Source: Nanobdellati archaeon
GTDB lineage: Archaea > B1Sed10-29 > JAGVWA01
Reading direction: 5' to 3'
Assembly: GCA_018304505.1 (NCBI GenBank)
Contig: JAGVWA010000003.1
Coordinates: forward strand, 1 to 58,213
DNA: 58,213 nucleotides
Translations under genes and position numbers: made by a program
Notes under the pieces: generated by a model
Told to the model about the DNA's origin: nothing
The model's input: the letters and a program-made list of their open reading frames with translations, nothing else
Database searches by the model: none
In this document: in pieces, positions 49,863 through 57,771 of the stretch
How positions within the stretch are numbered: position 1 is the stretch's first letter
How the letters are laid out: the number at the start of each line of letters is the position of its first letter

Positions 49863-51116
49863 ATGCCGAACACCCATGGCCTTTCTGAGCTTGCGGACCA
49901 GATGCTCCATGAACCGAGGAAGCAAAAGGAACTGTTCCTAAAAGCCCCAGCTAACGAGCAAGGAGACCTGCTTCTGATGCTGCCTTCCAGGGTTCAGAAG
50001 GAGGTTTTGGACAAACTAGATGACGGCACAATCATAAGTATCTGCCACTATCTTGACCCCGACGACACAACAGACGTGATACAGAAACTCAACAAAGAAA
50101 AAAGAAAACCCATTACGGAAAGCCTAAACAAGGAAACCAAGGAAAAGGTGGACTTCCTGCTGCGCTTTAATCCGCGGACAGCAGCAGGCCTGATGAACCT
50201 CGACTTCATCATTGTAGATACGGAAAAAACCGTCGATGAAGTATCAGAGCTTATAAGGCGGCACGAAAAACGCACGGGGAAGGCTCCTGCAGTTCTAGTA
50301 ACCGAAAGTGGCATTCTGGCAGGCGAAGTGCCGGGCTATCAGCTAGTAATACACAAGCAGGGCGCGAAAATCGGGACAATCATGAAAAAAATCCCTAGCA
50401 TTGCGTATAACAGTAAACAGAATGAGGTCATCCACAAATTCAAAAGGCACAGACACGACAAGATCGCGGTGCTGGATAATGACAAAAGCATCATGGGAAT
50501 CATTTACTCCGATGACGTTCTCCAGCTGATGGAAGACCAGTCCACCAAGTCATTGTTCTCATTTGCTGGCGTCAGCAGGGAAGAAAGCGCACTAGACTCG
50601 ACAATGACCAAGGTCAAATACAGGTACAAGTGGCTCATTCTCAATCTTTTTACAGCGTTTATGGCAGCAGCCGTTGTAAGCCTTTTCGAAAAAACCATCT
50701 CATCATTTGTGCTCCTGGCTGTTTACATGCCCATTGTCGCAGGCATGGGCGGAAACGCGGGCACCCAGGCCCTTGCAGTCGCGGTGCGCGGCCTGACCCT
50801 GAAGGAAATCGATCTATCGACAGCCAAAAAAACAATAATAAACGAGGTGCTTGCCGGCCTTACTAATGGAGTAATTGTTGGCGTCATCATTACGTTTATT
50901 GCCGCGGCCCTGCACCAAAACCCCTTGTTCGGATTTATTGTCGGGGCATCAATGATAATAACGCTGATGGTCGCCGGTTTTTTCGGGGCACTGACCCCCC
51001 TGCTGATGAGCCGTCTTGGCAAGGACCCAGCATCGTCGTCAAGCATATTCATCACCACCGCGACGGACATGTTCGGCTTCTTCACATTCCTCGGTCTGGC
51101 AAGCGTTCTTCTCTGA
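49863..51116 (+). CDS. mgtE: MgtE-type magnesium transporter
   Basis: 417 residues. The N-terminal helical domain (about 1-120: LLLMLPSRVQKEVLDKLDDG..DDTTDVIQKL) is followed by two CBS domains (about 125-235) and five membrane helices with the conserved GMGGNAGTQALAVAVRGL and a C-terminal TDMFGFFTFLGLA. The CBS and N domains sense Mg2+ and gate the channel. TATA-like CTATTTATAG (about 49830-49840) is about 25 bases upstream. Confidence 0.94.
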   Translation: MPNTHGLSELADQMLHEPRKQKELFLKAPANEQGDLLLMLPSRVQKEVLDKLDDGTIISICHYLDPDDTTDVIQKLNKEKRKPITESLNKETKEKVDFLLRFNPRTAAGLMNLDFIIVDTEKTVDEVSELIRRHEKRTGKAPAVLVTESGILAGEVPGYQLVIHKQGAKIGTIMKKIPSIAYNSKQNEVIHKFKRHRHDKIAVLDNDKSIMGIIYSDDVLQLMEDQSTKSLFSFAGVSREESALDSTMTKVKYRYKWLILNLFTAFMAAAVVSLFEKTISSFVLLAVYMPIVAGMGGNAGTQALAVAVRGLTLKEIDLSTAKKTIINEVLAGLTNGVIVGVIITFIAAALHQNPLFGFIVGASMIITLMVAGFFGALTPLLMSRLGKDPASSSSIFITTATDMFGFFTFLGLASVLL

Positions 51117-51224
51117 AGCAAAGGACCTAATTTTTTATAAATACGGTTATCTGCAAACCGCTAGGAAAAAAAGTCGATTAGTAATAAACTACGAAAAAAA
51201 AGCGAGATAAATGGGCCTTGCTGT

Positions 51225-51394
51225 TTACGCAACGTCGTGGGTAATTTTTCGGTGCTTCACTGCTTTTTCAATGTCTTTTAAATCCCCACAGTGCACTTTC
51301 CTATCCTCGAATTTATTGATTTTTTTCTTGAAGGATTTCGCGAATATCACATAATAGTCGCTTCTTTTAGCGTTTTTCCATATAGAATTTCATA
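51225..51394 (-). pseudogene. Fragment resembling the C-terminus of an archaeal DUF234 ATPase
   Basis: Minus-strand reading from about 51394 to TAA 51225-51227 gives roughly 55 residues including SDYYVIFAKSFKKKINKFE and HCGDLKDIEK, similar to the end of archaeal AAA ATPases with a DUF234 nuclease-like domain. There is no start or ATPase core, and an in-frame stop precedes it. The rest of the 380-base gap (51117-51497) holds A/T-rich DNA, a 16-base near-tandem repeat with AGGTATA (about 51399-51430) and the asnS promoter. Confidence 0.4.
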
Positions 51395-51497
51395 TATACC
51401 TAATAGGTATAATCCCTAACAGGTATATAAATTTTTTGTGTTGCCGCGTGTTGTTCAACACCAAACGCTTTTAAACCACGTTTTCCCCAATCACATC

Positions 51498-52778
51498 ATG
51501 CAGTACAAACAAATCGCTGACGCTGAAACGCACGAAGGCAAGGCACTCAGGTTACGGGGCTGGATCCACAGAACCAGGCACAGCAACAAGCTCGGGTTTA
51601 TCGTGCTCAGGGACTCAAGCGGAATAATACAATGCGTCATCAATTCTGACCATCCAAAATTCCGGGAAGCAGTAAGCCTCGGAATCGAAAGCGCAATATC
51701 CCTTTCCGGAAAGGTGAAAAAAGATGAACGCGCACCCGGCGGATATGAACTCGCTGTTGAAGAATTCGAGACAATTCACCGCGCTGAAGTTTTCCCGATA
51801 ACAAAAGACCAGAGCGACGAGTTCTTGCTGGACATAAGGCACTTGACTGTGCGGAGCCAAAAAGTCACGAACGCGCTAAAGGTCCGTAGCACGGTTTTCG
51901 AAGCCATACACGAATACTTCAGGAAACTTGGGTACTTCGAGGTGCAGAGCCCGATCATCACGCCGACTGCCGGCGAATCAGGAAGTGACCAATTCAACGT
52001 CAAGTACTTTGATGAAGAAGCGTACCTGGCACAGACGTGGCAGCTGTACGCCGAAGCAGTCGTATTGGCCCTAGAAAAGATCTACTGCATCGCGCCGAGT
52101 TTCAGGGCCGAGAAGTCAAGAACAACAAGGCACTTGACAGAGTACTGGCACGCCGAAGTCGAAACGGCATGGCAGGATCTTGAGGGGCTCATTGCATTGG
52201 CAGAAGGCCTTATAGTTCACATCATCAAAACCGTTATACGTGAAAGAAAGCGCGAACTCGAATTCTTCGAGATCAACGTGAAGAAACTCCAAGAAATAAA
52301 GGCGCCGTTTAAGCGCATCACATACGACGAGGCCCTGATGATACTGAAAAAACGTGGCGTGGAAACCGCATGGGGCAAGGACCTCAGGACACTCGAGGAA
52401 AGGGAAATCCTCGACGAATTCGGAAACAAACCGGTCTTTGTTACGCATTTCCCAAAGCAAATCAAGGCATTCTACATGCCGCGAGACCCAGAAAAACCAG
52501 AGACTGCGCGCTGTTTCGACTTACTTGCCCCGGGTGTCGGCGAGATCATTGGAGCAAGCGAACGCGATCTCGACATTGATGAGATGAAGAAATCGCTAAC
52601 TGCTGCTGGCGAAAAGGTCGAGACGTACGACTGGTACTTCGACACCAGGCGCTATGGTTCAGTGCCGCACGCTGGTTTTGGCCTTGGCGTTGAGCGGGTT
52701 GTGCAGTGGCTAACTGGGCTGGAACACATAAGGGACACAATTGCCTTCCCAAGGACCTTGAACAGGTTCAGGCCATAG
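51498..52778 (+). CDS. asnS: Asparaginyl-tRNA synthetase
   Basis: 426 residues from ATG 51498; TATA-like CTTTTAAACC is 20-28 bases upstream, although the frame is open from 51438. An N-terminal OB-fold anticodon-binding domain (1-100) precedes a class IIb core with motif 2 FRAEKSRTTRHLTEYWHAEVE and motif 3 GFGLGVERVVQWL. RRYGSVPHAGFGLG and HIRDTIAFPRT favour AsnRS over AspRS. It charges tRNA-Asn directly. Confidence 0.9.
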   Translation: MQYKQIADAETHEGKALRLRGWIHRTRHSNKLGFIVLRDSSGIIQCVINSDHPKFREAVSLGIESAISLSGKVKKDERAPGGYELAVEEFETIHRAEVFPITKDQSDEFLLDIRHLTVRSQKVTNALKVRSTVFEAIHEYFRKLGYFEVQSPIITPTAGESGSDQFNVKYFDEEAYLAQTWQLYAEAVVLALEKIYCIAPSFRAEKSRTTRHLTEYWHAEVETAWQDLEGLIALAEGLIVHIIKTVIRERKRELEFFEINVKKLQEIKAPFKRITYDEALMILKKRGVETAWGKDLRTLEEREILDEFGNKPVFVTHFPKQIKAFYMPRDPEKPETARCFDLLAPGVGEIIGASERDLDIDEMKKSLTAAGEKVETYDWYFDTRRYGSVPHAGFGLGVERVVQWLTGLEHIRDTIAFPRTLNRFRP

Positions 52779-52821
52779 TTCTAGAGAAAATGATAAATTC
52801 ACCCTGCACGCCAATACACGT

Positions 52822-53127
52822 GTGTGGGACACAACAGAAGACGACTTGGGTTTTACGCCGAATGATGAGGAGATTGCTGCTACAAGACAGGCCGCGACCG
52901 AGTTCATTGACGGAAAACAGCGCGAACTCATTGAAGCAATGCAGCTGGCACGCGGGCTCTCATTTGGTGGCCGATTTCATGAAGAAAGGAATTTCGCCAC
53001 TTATGATGCAGAGAAAGATTTTTCTGGTCGCATAGCATTCACTGTTGACGATCATCTGCACGTCTCTGCTGCCGATGAGAATGAAGGCCCACAAACAACC
53101 CGGGAAGGGGCGCCAAAGGTAGAGTAA
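52822..53127 (+). CDS. Small orphan protein, GTG-TGG (Met-Trp) start
   Basis: 101 residues. It begins at GTG 52822 (GTG TGG GAC), read as MWDTTEDDLG; no ATG is available upstream in frame. It is acidic, with a helical N-terminal half and a beta-rich end (GRIAFTVDDHLHVSA). No domain recognised. First of three small Met-Trp genes in a row. Confidence 0.55.
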   Translation: MWDTTEDDLGFTPNDEEIAATRQAATEFIDGKQRELIEAMQLARGLSFGGRFHEERNFATYDAEKDFSGRIAFTVDDHLHVSAADENEGPQTTREGAPKVE

Positions 53128-53179
53128 CACACCAAAAGGTATAAATATCACTTTTTTGCAGAATTTTATGTGTTTTTAC

Positions 53180-53443
53180 ATGTGGGAAAACAACTTGAGT
53201 ACAGAGGACGTTGCATCCTGGGCTGAACGGCAGCGCGAACTTAAACGGGCCAAAGCGGCACTGGGAGAGCCAGGGATGACTGGCTGGACCGTTGGTGAAT
53301 TCAACACGTATTTTGCAGGCGTTGATACAGCTGGTGTGCTACACTTTCATGTTGGACACGAGGCGCTGAAGAAGATAAGCCAAGTCAAAAGCGCTCTTGG
53401 CGAAGATGATACAATCGCCATCGGTGATAACAATGTGGAATAA
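53180..53443 (+). CDS. Small orphan protein with Met-Trp start
   Basis: 87 residues from ATG 53180 (MWENNLSTED). Alternative starts lie 4 and 8 codons upstream; TATA-like GGTATAAATATC (53137-53148) fits either. There is a helical Arg/Lys/Glu segment (ASWAERQRELKRAKAAL) and then a beta-rich part with VLHFHVGHEAL. It ends in the start of the next gene (11-base overlap). Confidence 0.55.
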   Translation: MWENNLSTEDVASWAERQRELKRAKAALGEPGMTGWTVGEFNTYFAGVDTAGVLHFHVGHEALKKISQVKSALGEDDTIAIGDNNVE

Positions 53444-53723
53444 GGCAGAACAGCAATTGGCAGAGGCAGAAGCCACCAAGTTCGTTGACAACATGCAAAG
53501 AAGCGTAGCCTTGGCAGTTAAATTTGGCGGGACGCTGAGGCCTGGTGAATCTGTCCGAGGGAAAATTGGTGCTGTGCATGCATTCATTGAGCGCGGTTTT
53601 GATGGCAAGGTTGATGTATTAACAGCGCCCACGCCAAACGAATTGGAAAGCCAACTTAAAGATCGCGAAGATCAAACGTGGCTAAAAAGAACGTACCGCG
53701 ATACCTACGGCAGAGAGTACTGA
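53433..53723 (+). CDS. Small orphan protein with Met-Trp start
   Basis: 96 residues from ATG 53433 (MWNKAEQQLAEAE), overlapping the previous gene by 11 bases with GGTGAT just before the ATG, so likely translationally coupled. The N-terminus is helical and the centre Gly-rich (VKFGGTLRPGESVRGKIG). Its end overlaps the convergent gene at 53705 by 19 bases. Function unknown. Confidence 0.6.
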   Translation: MWNKAEQQLAEAEATKFVDNMQRSVALAVKFGGTLRPGESVRGKIGAVHAFIERGFDGKVDVLTAPTPNELESQLKDREDQTWLKRTYRDTYGREY

Positions 53724-54220
53724 TTTATCTGCTGCAACTCATTTTCACTCAACTTGTGGCAAATCGTGCTGCAGTGCACCAGAACCTTGTCATGCAGGTT
53801 TAGGCCATGCATCGCGATGTGCGGGAACACCTCAAGGCTCGATTTTTCAGTCTCGCCATTTCCATACTTAACCATCGCGGTCATCATCTTCTCCCCCTTA
53901 ATGCGTTCCGCCTTGAAACCAATGACTGAGGCAAGCATTATGGGGCAGCCCGCGCCGTTCTTGTTGTGCCCATTAAAAAAGTAATCCAAAACGTAATTCC
54001 TCCTCGACAGGAAGCCAAGAAACGGCTTCTCCTGAATTTTTTCCAAAACCCCGGCATACTCCTTGGGAAACGCGGCCTCAAGATCCTTCTCGCCCGGCCC
54101 GCCGTGCTTCAGGGCATAGTAAAGCCTGCCTTTTATGTCCTCACCCGCACTGGTTTTTATCATCGGCAGACACAGGCTCAAAAACAGGCTTGTTTCCTTT
54201 TTGTTTAGTTTCTTCATCAT
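53705..54220 (-). CDS. Hypothetical protein, about 171 residues
   Basis: The start is taken at ATG 54220 (MMKKLNKKETS), because TATA-like CTATTTAAGG lies at about 54235-54244; the open frame runs back to 54415 through the divergent nucS gene. Soluble alpha-beta protein with YVLDYFFNGHNKNGAGCP and VFPHIAMHGLNLHDKVLVH. No family recognised. It is divergent from nucS with a 43-base spacer. Confidence 0.6.
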   Translation of the reverse strand: MMKKLNKKETSLFLSLCLPMIKTSAGEDIKGRLYYALKHGGPGEKDLEAAFPKEYAGVLEKIQEKPFLGFLSRRNYVLDYFFNGHNKNGAGCPIMLASVIGFKAERIKGEKMMTAMVKYGNGETEKSSLEVFPHIAMHGLNLHDKVLVHCSTICHKLSENELQQINQYSLP

Positions 54221-54263
54221 CCCAGTATTATGCCTTAAATAGAATAAAAAGCATAACCCTTCC

Positions 54264-55025
54264 ATGGATTTTTCACAGGCCCAACAAAGCATCTGCAGGG
54301 CTCTCGACAACAACGAAATGCTGCTCATCGCCGGAAACTGCAACGTGAAATACGACGGCCGCGCAGGCTCGCGATTAGACGAGGGTGAACGCCTCATCAT
54401 TGTCAAGGGCGACAAGAGCTTCGCCGTGCACCAGAACCAGAAGCTGACACCGGTGAATTACCAAAGCCCGGGATGCACCATAACAACCGAGATAACAGGC
54501 AACGACACACTCCTAATAAAATCGCTGCGTAGAAAGCCTGTAAAGGAACTGATACAAGTCGACTTTTCAGACATCTCGTTCCTTACCTCATTATCGCTCC
54601 AGGACAAGAACAAGCTCCGTTTGGGGGGCATGGAAACCGACATACACAAAGAGCTTGTTAAGGACTTGGGCGTTGTCGAGCAAGGGCTGGTGCCGGTTAA
54701 ACGCGAAAGCCACATGACGAGGGGCAGCATTGACATATACGCCATGGACAAAAACAGGATTCCAGTAGTCATTGAAGTAAAACGGCGCAAGGCGGGCCTG
54801 CTTGAGGCAACACAATTGAAGCGCTACGTCACTGAATTGCGGAAGCAGAAAAACCAGCGCATACGCGGCATCCTTCTTGCGCCGGACATCACCGACAAAG
54901 CCAAAGCAATGCTGGAAAACGATGGGCTTGAGTTCCGCAAATTGAATTACGAGATGCAGGAAACCGATGTGAAGTTAAAGGGCCTGCAGGCGAAACAAAG
55001 GGGCCTGGCCGAGTTTTTCAATTAA
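54264..55025 (+). CDS. nucS: Mismatch-specific endonuclease NucS/EndoMS
   Basis: 253 residues. An N-terminal half-pipe dimerisation domain (about 1-115) precedes a RecB-like nuclease domain with GSIDIYAMDKNRIPVVIEVKRRKAG (catalytic D, E-x-K) and QLKRYVTEL. The last residues QRGLAEFF match a PIP box (Q-x-x-L-x-x-F-F) for PCNA. EndoMS cuts both strands at mismatches, replacing MutS/MutL in many archaea. Confidence 0.95.
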   Translation: MDFSQAQQSICRALDNNEMLLIAGNCNVKYDGRAGSRLDEGERLIIVKGDKSFAVHQNQKLTPVNYQSPGCTITTEITGNDTLLIKSLRRKPVKELIQVDFSDISFLTSLSLQDKNKLRLGGMETDIHKELVKDLGVVEQGLVPVKRESHMTRGSIDIYAMDKNRIPVVIEVKRRKAGLLEATQLKRYVTELRKQKNQRIRGILLAPDITDKAKAMLENDGLEFRKLNYEMQETDVKLKGLQAKQRGLAEFFN

Positions 55026-55101
55026 CTTGGCGCGGTTTAAACCAGTTTAAACTAACTTCAGTGGCAAAATCGTTATAAGGAAAGCCGGCCACAACCATCG
55101 C

Positions 55102-55512
55102 ATGGTGAGGTACTACCTCGACAGTGATGTATGGATTTGTTATATGGATGAAACCGATGCGCGGCACGATGAAGCCTGCACGTTGTTCAGAAAGGTGTTG
55201 GGTGACAGGGGAGTTATTTTGGTTTCGCGTAGGCATGTTATGGAAATGAAGAGTACTGGTTATCTGAATGAATTCAAGCTATTGCGTGATGGGATGTGGA
55301 GAATTTGGGAGTGTGTGCAGGTGGCGGATGAAGAATTAGATAGACAGCTTGCCCTAAGGCACCAGGAATATTTCCAAGTTGGCTTTGGAGACTGCTTGCA
55401 TTTGGTCTTAGCAATGAAGAATGGGGCGACAGCGTGCTCTTATGATGGGCATTGGCACGTTGTTGGAAGAGAACTTGGAACTAGGGTGTGTTATCCAAGA
55501 GATCTTCTTTAG
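55102..55512 (+). CDS. PIN-domain nuclease, paralogue A
   Basis: 136 residues with PIN acidic residues at YYLDSDVWI (Asp), VMEMKS (Glu), GFGDCLHLVLA (Asp) and ACSYDGHW (Asp). It shares the full plan and the ending RVCYPRDLL with paralogue B at 55876. Its 3' end overlaps a small gene on the other strand by 32 bases instead of following an antitoxin, which is unusual for VapBC. It probably cleaves RNA. Confidence 0.8.
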   Translation: MVRYYLDSDVWICYMDETDARHDEACTLFRKVLGDRGVILVSRRHVMEMKSTGYLNEFKLLRDGMWRIWECVQVADEELDRQLALRHQEYFQVGFGDCLHLVLAMKNGATACSYDGHWHVVGRELGTRVCYPRDLL

Positions 55513-55741
55513 TCGGGGGCTTAAAGTACTTTTTGTCCTCTTCTTGTTCTTTTAAAATGTCATCGAACATCAGGTTGAAGGCCTTTACGTGATCGCCGTT
55601 TGCCTTCCGTAGATATCCATCATCGATTTTTTTCTTTGCACGCCGCGCAATTAGGGTGCATTGTTCTACGTGCTCAATGTCATACAGTGGCGTGCCGTGA
55701 TTCCGTGTGCTGGCCGTGACTGCGTTGCCAATAACTCCCAT
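55481..55741 (-). CDS. Small charged protein convergent with PIN gene A, possible antitoxin
   Basis: 86 residues with an N-terminal MGVIGNAVTAS, a basic helix (LIARRAKKKIDDGYLRK) and an acidic tail (EQEEDKKYFKPPTKEDLLD). No family recognised. The tail-to-tail 32-base overlap with the PIN gene and the similar arrangement at 56284-56592 suggest a partner role, unproven. Confidence 0.5.
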   Translation of the reverse strand: MGVIGNAVTASTRNHGTPLYDIEHVEQCTLIARRAKKKIDDGYLRKANGDHVKAFNLMFDDILKEQEEDKKYFKPPTKEDLLDNTP

Positions 55742-55875
55742 TATCTATAATAGTGAAGCAAAGTATTTAATGATTTTGTAAACTAGGTATAGTTAAAACC
55801 AGGCAATGGAATAAACGGGGTTAAACCAGCATCGGTTGCAAAAACATTATTAATACCGTTGTCCATAACATTGGC

Positions 55876-56289
55876 ATGGTGAAATACTACCTCGACACCT
55901 GCGTCTGGATTGCTTATTTCAATAAACATGAGAAACAACACGCTGAAGCAGCTGAATTATTTAGAAAGATTATTGAAACACCTGGAATGCAAATCATCAT
56001 AAGCCGGCGACATACGCACGAGATGGCAAACAAAAACTTCTTGGACAAATTCAACCGATTAAAAAATTTGCTTTACAAACGTGGGAAATGCCGTGGTGTT
56101 CAAACTACTGAATTTGACAGGCAGATCGCGCTGTACCATAATCAGTACTTCAGGCTAGGTTATGGAGATTGCCTGCATTTGCAAGTTGCCAAAAAGGGGA
56201 AAGCATTGCCTATAAGCTACGACAATGACTGGCATGAGATAGGTTCACGGATCCAAATTAGAGTATACCTACCAGAAGAATTACTATAA
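55876..56289 (+). CDS. PIN-domain nuclease, paralogue B
   Basis: 137 residues with acidic sites YYLDTCVWI, HEMANKN, GYGDCLHLQVA and ISYDNDWH. It is clearly related to paralogue A (55102), with identical spacing of motifs. It overlaps the RHH gene on the minus strand by 6 bases tail to tail. Confidence 0.8.
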   Translation: MVKYYLDTCVWIAYFNKHEKQHAEAAELFRKIIETPGMQIIISRRHTHEMANKNFLDKFNRLKNLLYKRGKCRGVQTTEFDRQIALYHNQYFRLGYGDCLHLQVAKKGKALPISYDNDWHEIGSRIQIRVYLPEELL

Positions 56290-56592
56290 TACATAAAACC
56301 AGGGTTCTTCGGCTTCGCCTTTCTTAATGTCTGCTAATTCAAGCTTTGTGGCCAATTCAAGATCACCCTTCGCCAGCTTCATATAGTGTTCCCAGATGTC
56401 GCGCTTCGCCTCTCTCGATTGCGTTACTGCATCCTTATTTGACTCACGGATTTCAAGCCGAAGCCCAGATATTAAGAGGTCTGACATGTTTTTATAATGC
56501 CCACTCTTAATCATCTTGTCCGCGTCTTTCTTCAACGCCACTGGAATTCTGACGGTGGCAGTCACAGTTGCCGCAGTTTTCCCATTCGCCAT
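56284..56592 (-). CDS. Ribbon-helix-helix antitoxin-like protein
   Basis: 102 residues from ATG 56592 (MANGKTAATVTATVRIP); the frame is open to 56658. The RHH domain covers about 8-52 (ATVRIPVALKKDADKMIKSGHYKNMSDLLISGLRLEI), followed by a charged tail ending WFYVL. TATA-like TTATAAATATG is at about 56621-56631. It is probably the antitoxin of PIN paralogue B despite the convergent arrangement. Confidence 0.7.
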   Translation of the reverse strand: MANGKTAATVTATVRIPVALKKDADKMIKSGHYKNMSDLLISGLRLEIRESNKDAVTQSREAKRDIWEHYMKLAKGDLELATKLELADIKKGEAEEPWFYVL

Positions 56593-56738
56593 GCTAATAC
56601 ACCTGTAATACAAGTGTATTTTGTCATATTTATAACTTTGCCCCAGCTTTGCCCGCACCTTGCCCCTGCCAACGCGGCGGGTTGAAATCCACTGAAATCG
56701 TTGAAATCATTATATACCCGCGTGACTTATGCTAAGGC

Positions 56739-57728
56739 ATGCATTTGCGGAAACTCCTGCCTGTGCTTGCGCTGGCTGCGTTTTTATACCTCACATTGCC
56801 CCTGATAGATGGAATCATGCTGGGCGTTGCCCTGGCGTACATCAGCAGGCCTGCCTATGACAAGCTAAAAACCAGTGCCGGCAAGACGTTTACAGCAGCG
56901 GCCTTGATGACCATCATTGTCCTGCTGACGATCGTCATCACGCTCTTCACCGTGTCCAGCATCTCGACCGAGGTGAGGAACCTGGCACAGGTCGACTTCT
57001 TCCAAACACAAGTAGTGCGGGACGCGCAGGTGTTCCTCGACGAGAATCCAGTGCTCTTGAGCTATGTGAATGCAGCAATCCAAAACATAGACAGCGCCAT
57101 ATCAAACAAGCTCACAAACATAATCAATGAGCTCTACACGTACCTTGTCGCCGCCTCGGGGATCTTCTTCACCATGTTCATGGCCATCATCACCGGCTTC
57201 TATGCCCTTAGGGATTACGACAAAATCGAAAACGGGGTCAAAAAACTCGCAGGCAGGGGAGACAAGAAGTTCAACCGGGTGGTACATAATATAGTGCAGC
57301 GCGTCGACGGCATCCTATACTTCATGTTCGTAGGCTCTGGCATTACAGCCATCATTGTCGGCGTTGTCGTGACACTCACACTGTGGCTAATGAACATCCC
57401 ATACGCCGCACTAATAGGAATCCTGTCAGCGATAATTCAATTCTTGCCGCTGATCGGGCCCCCGGTGGTACTGCTGCCCATTGTGGTGTTTTTCTGGGCA
57501 ACCGGCAGCCTGGCAAACGCGGCCATCATGCTCGCCGTCACTATAATATTGTCAACAGTCCCAGACACGTACCTCAAGCCGAAAATCATCAGCTACAAGA
57601 CCACGCTGCACCCGTTTTTCGTCATCATCGCGTTCCTCGGGGGCACATTACTGTTTGGGTTACGCGGCTTTGTCCTAGGCCCAATTATCACAGCCCTGTT
57701 CGTGGCCATTGCTGAAGAACACGAATAG
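56739..57728 (+). CDS. AI-2E / PerM family membrane transporter
   Basis: 329 residues with about seven to eight hydrophobic segments. It has the family's early Leu-rich helices and GVALAYISRPAYDKL, a central helical loop domain, and later motifs PYAALIGILSAIIQFLPLIGPP and FGLRGFVLGPIITALFVA. Family members export small molecules or exchange Na+/H+; the substrate here is unknown. Confidence 0.88.
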   Translation: MHLRKLLPVLALAAFLYLTLPLIDGIMLGVALAYISRPAYDKLKTSAGKTFTAAALMTIIVLLTIVITLFTVSSISTEVRNLAQVDFFQTQVVRDAQVFLDENPVLLSYVNAAIQNIDSAISNKLTNIINELYTYLVAASGIFFTMFMAIITGFYALRDYDKIENGVKKLAGRGDKKFNRVVHNIVQRVDGILYFMFVGSGITAIIVGVVVTLTLWLMNIPYAALIGILSAIIQFLPLIGPPVVLLPIVVFFWATGSLANAAIMLAVTIILSTVPDTYLKPKIISYKTTLHPFFVIIAFLGGTLLFGLRGFVLGPIITALFVAIAEEHE

Positions 57729-57771
57729 AAAACCTCAAAAACCTTATAAACACACACTGATTTTGTAAAAC

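Noticed and set aside
54221-54415. Extended start of the 53705 gene
   Set aside because: It would overlap the nucS coding start antisense, and the TATA box at about 54240 points to 54220.
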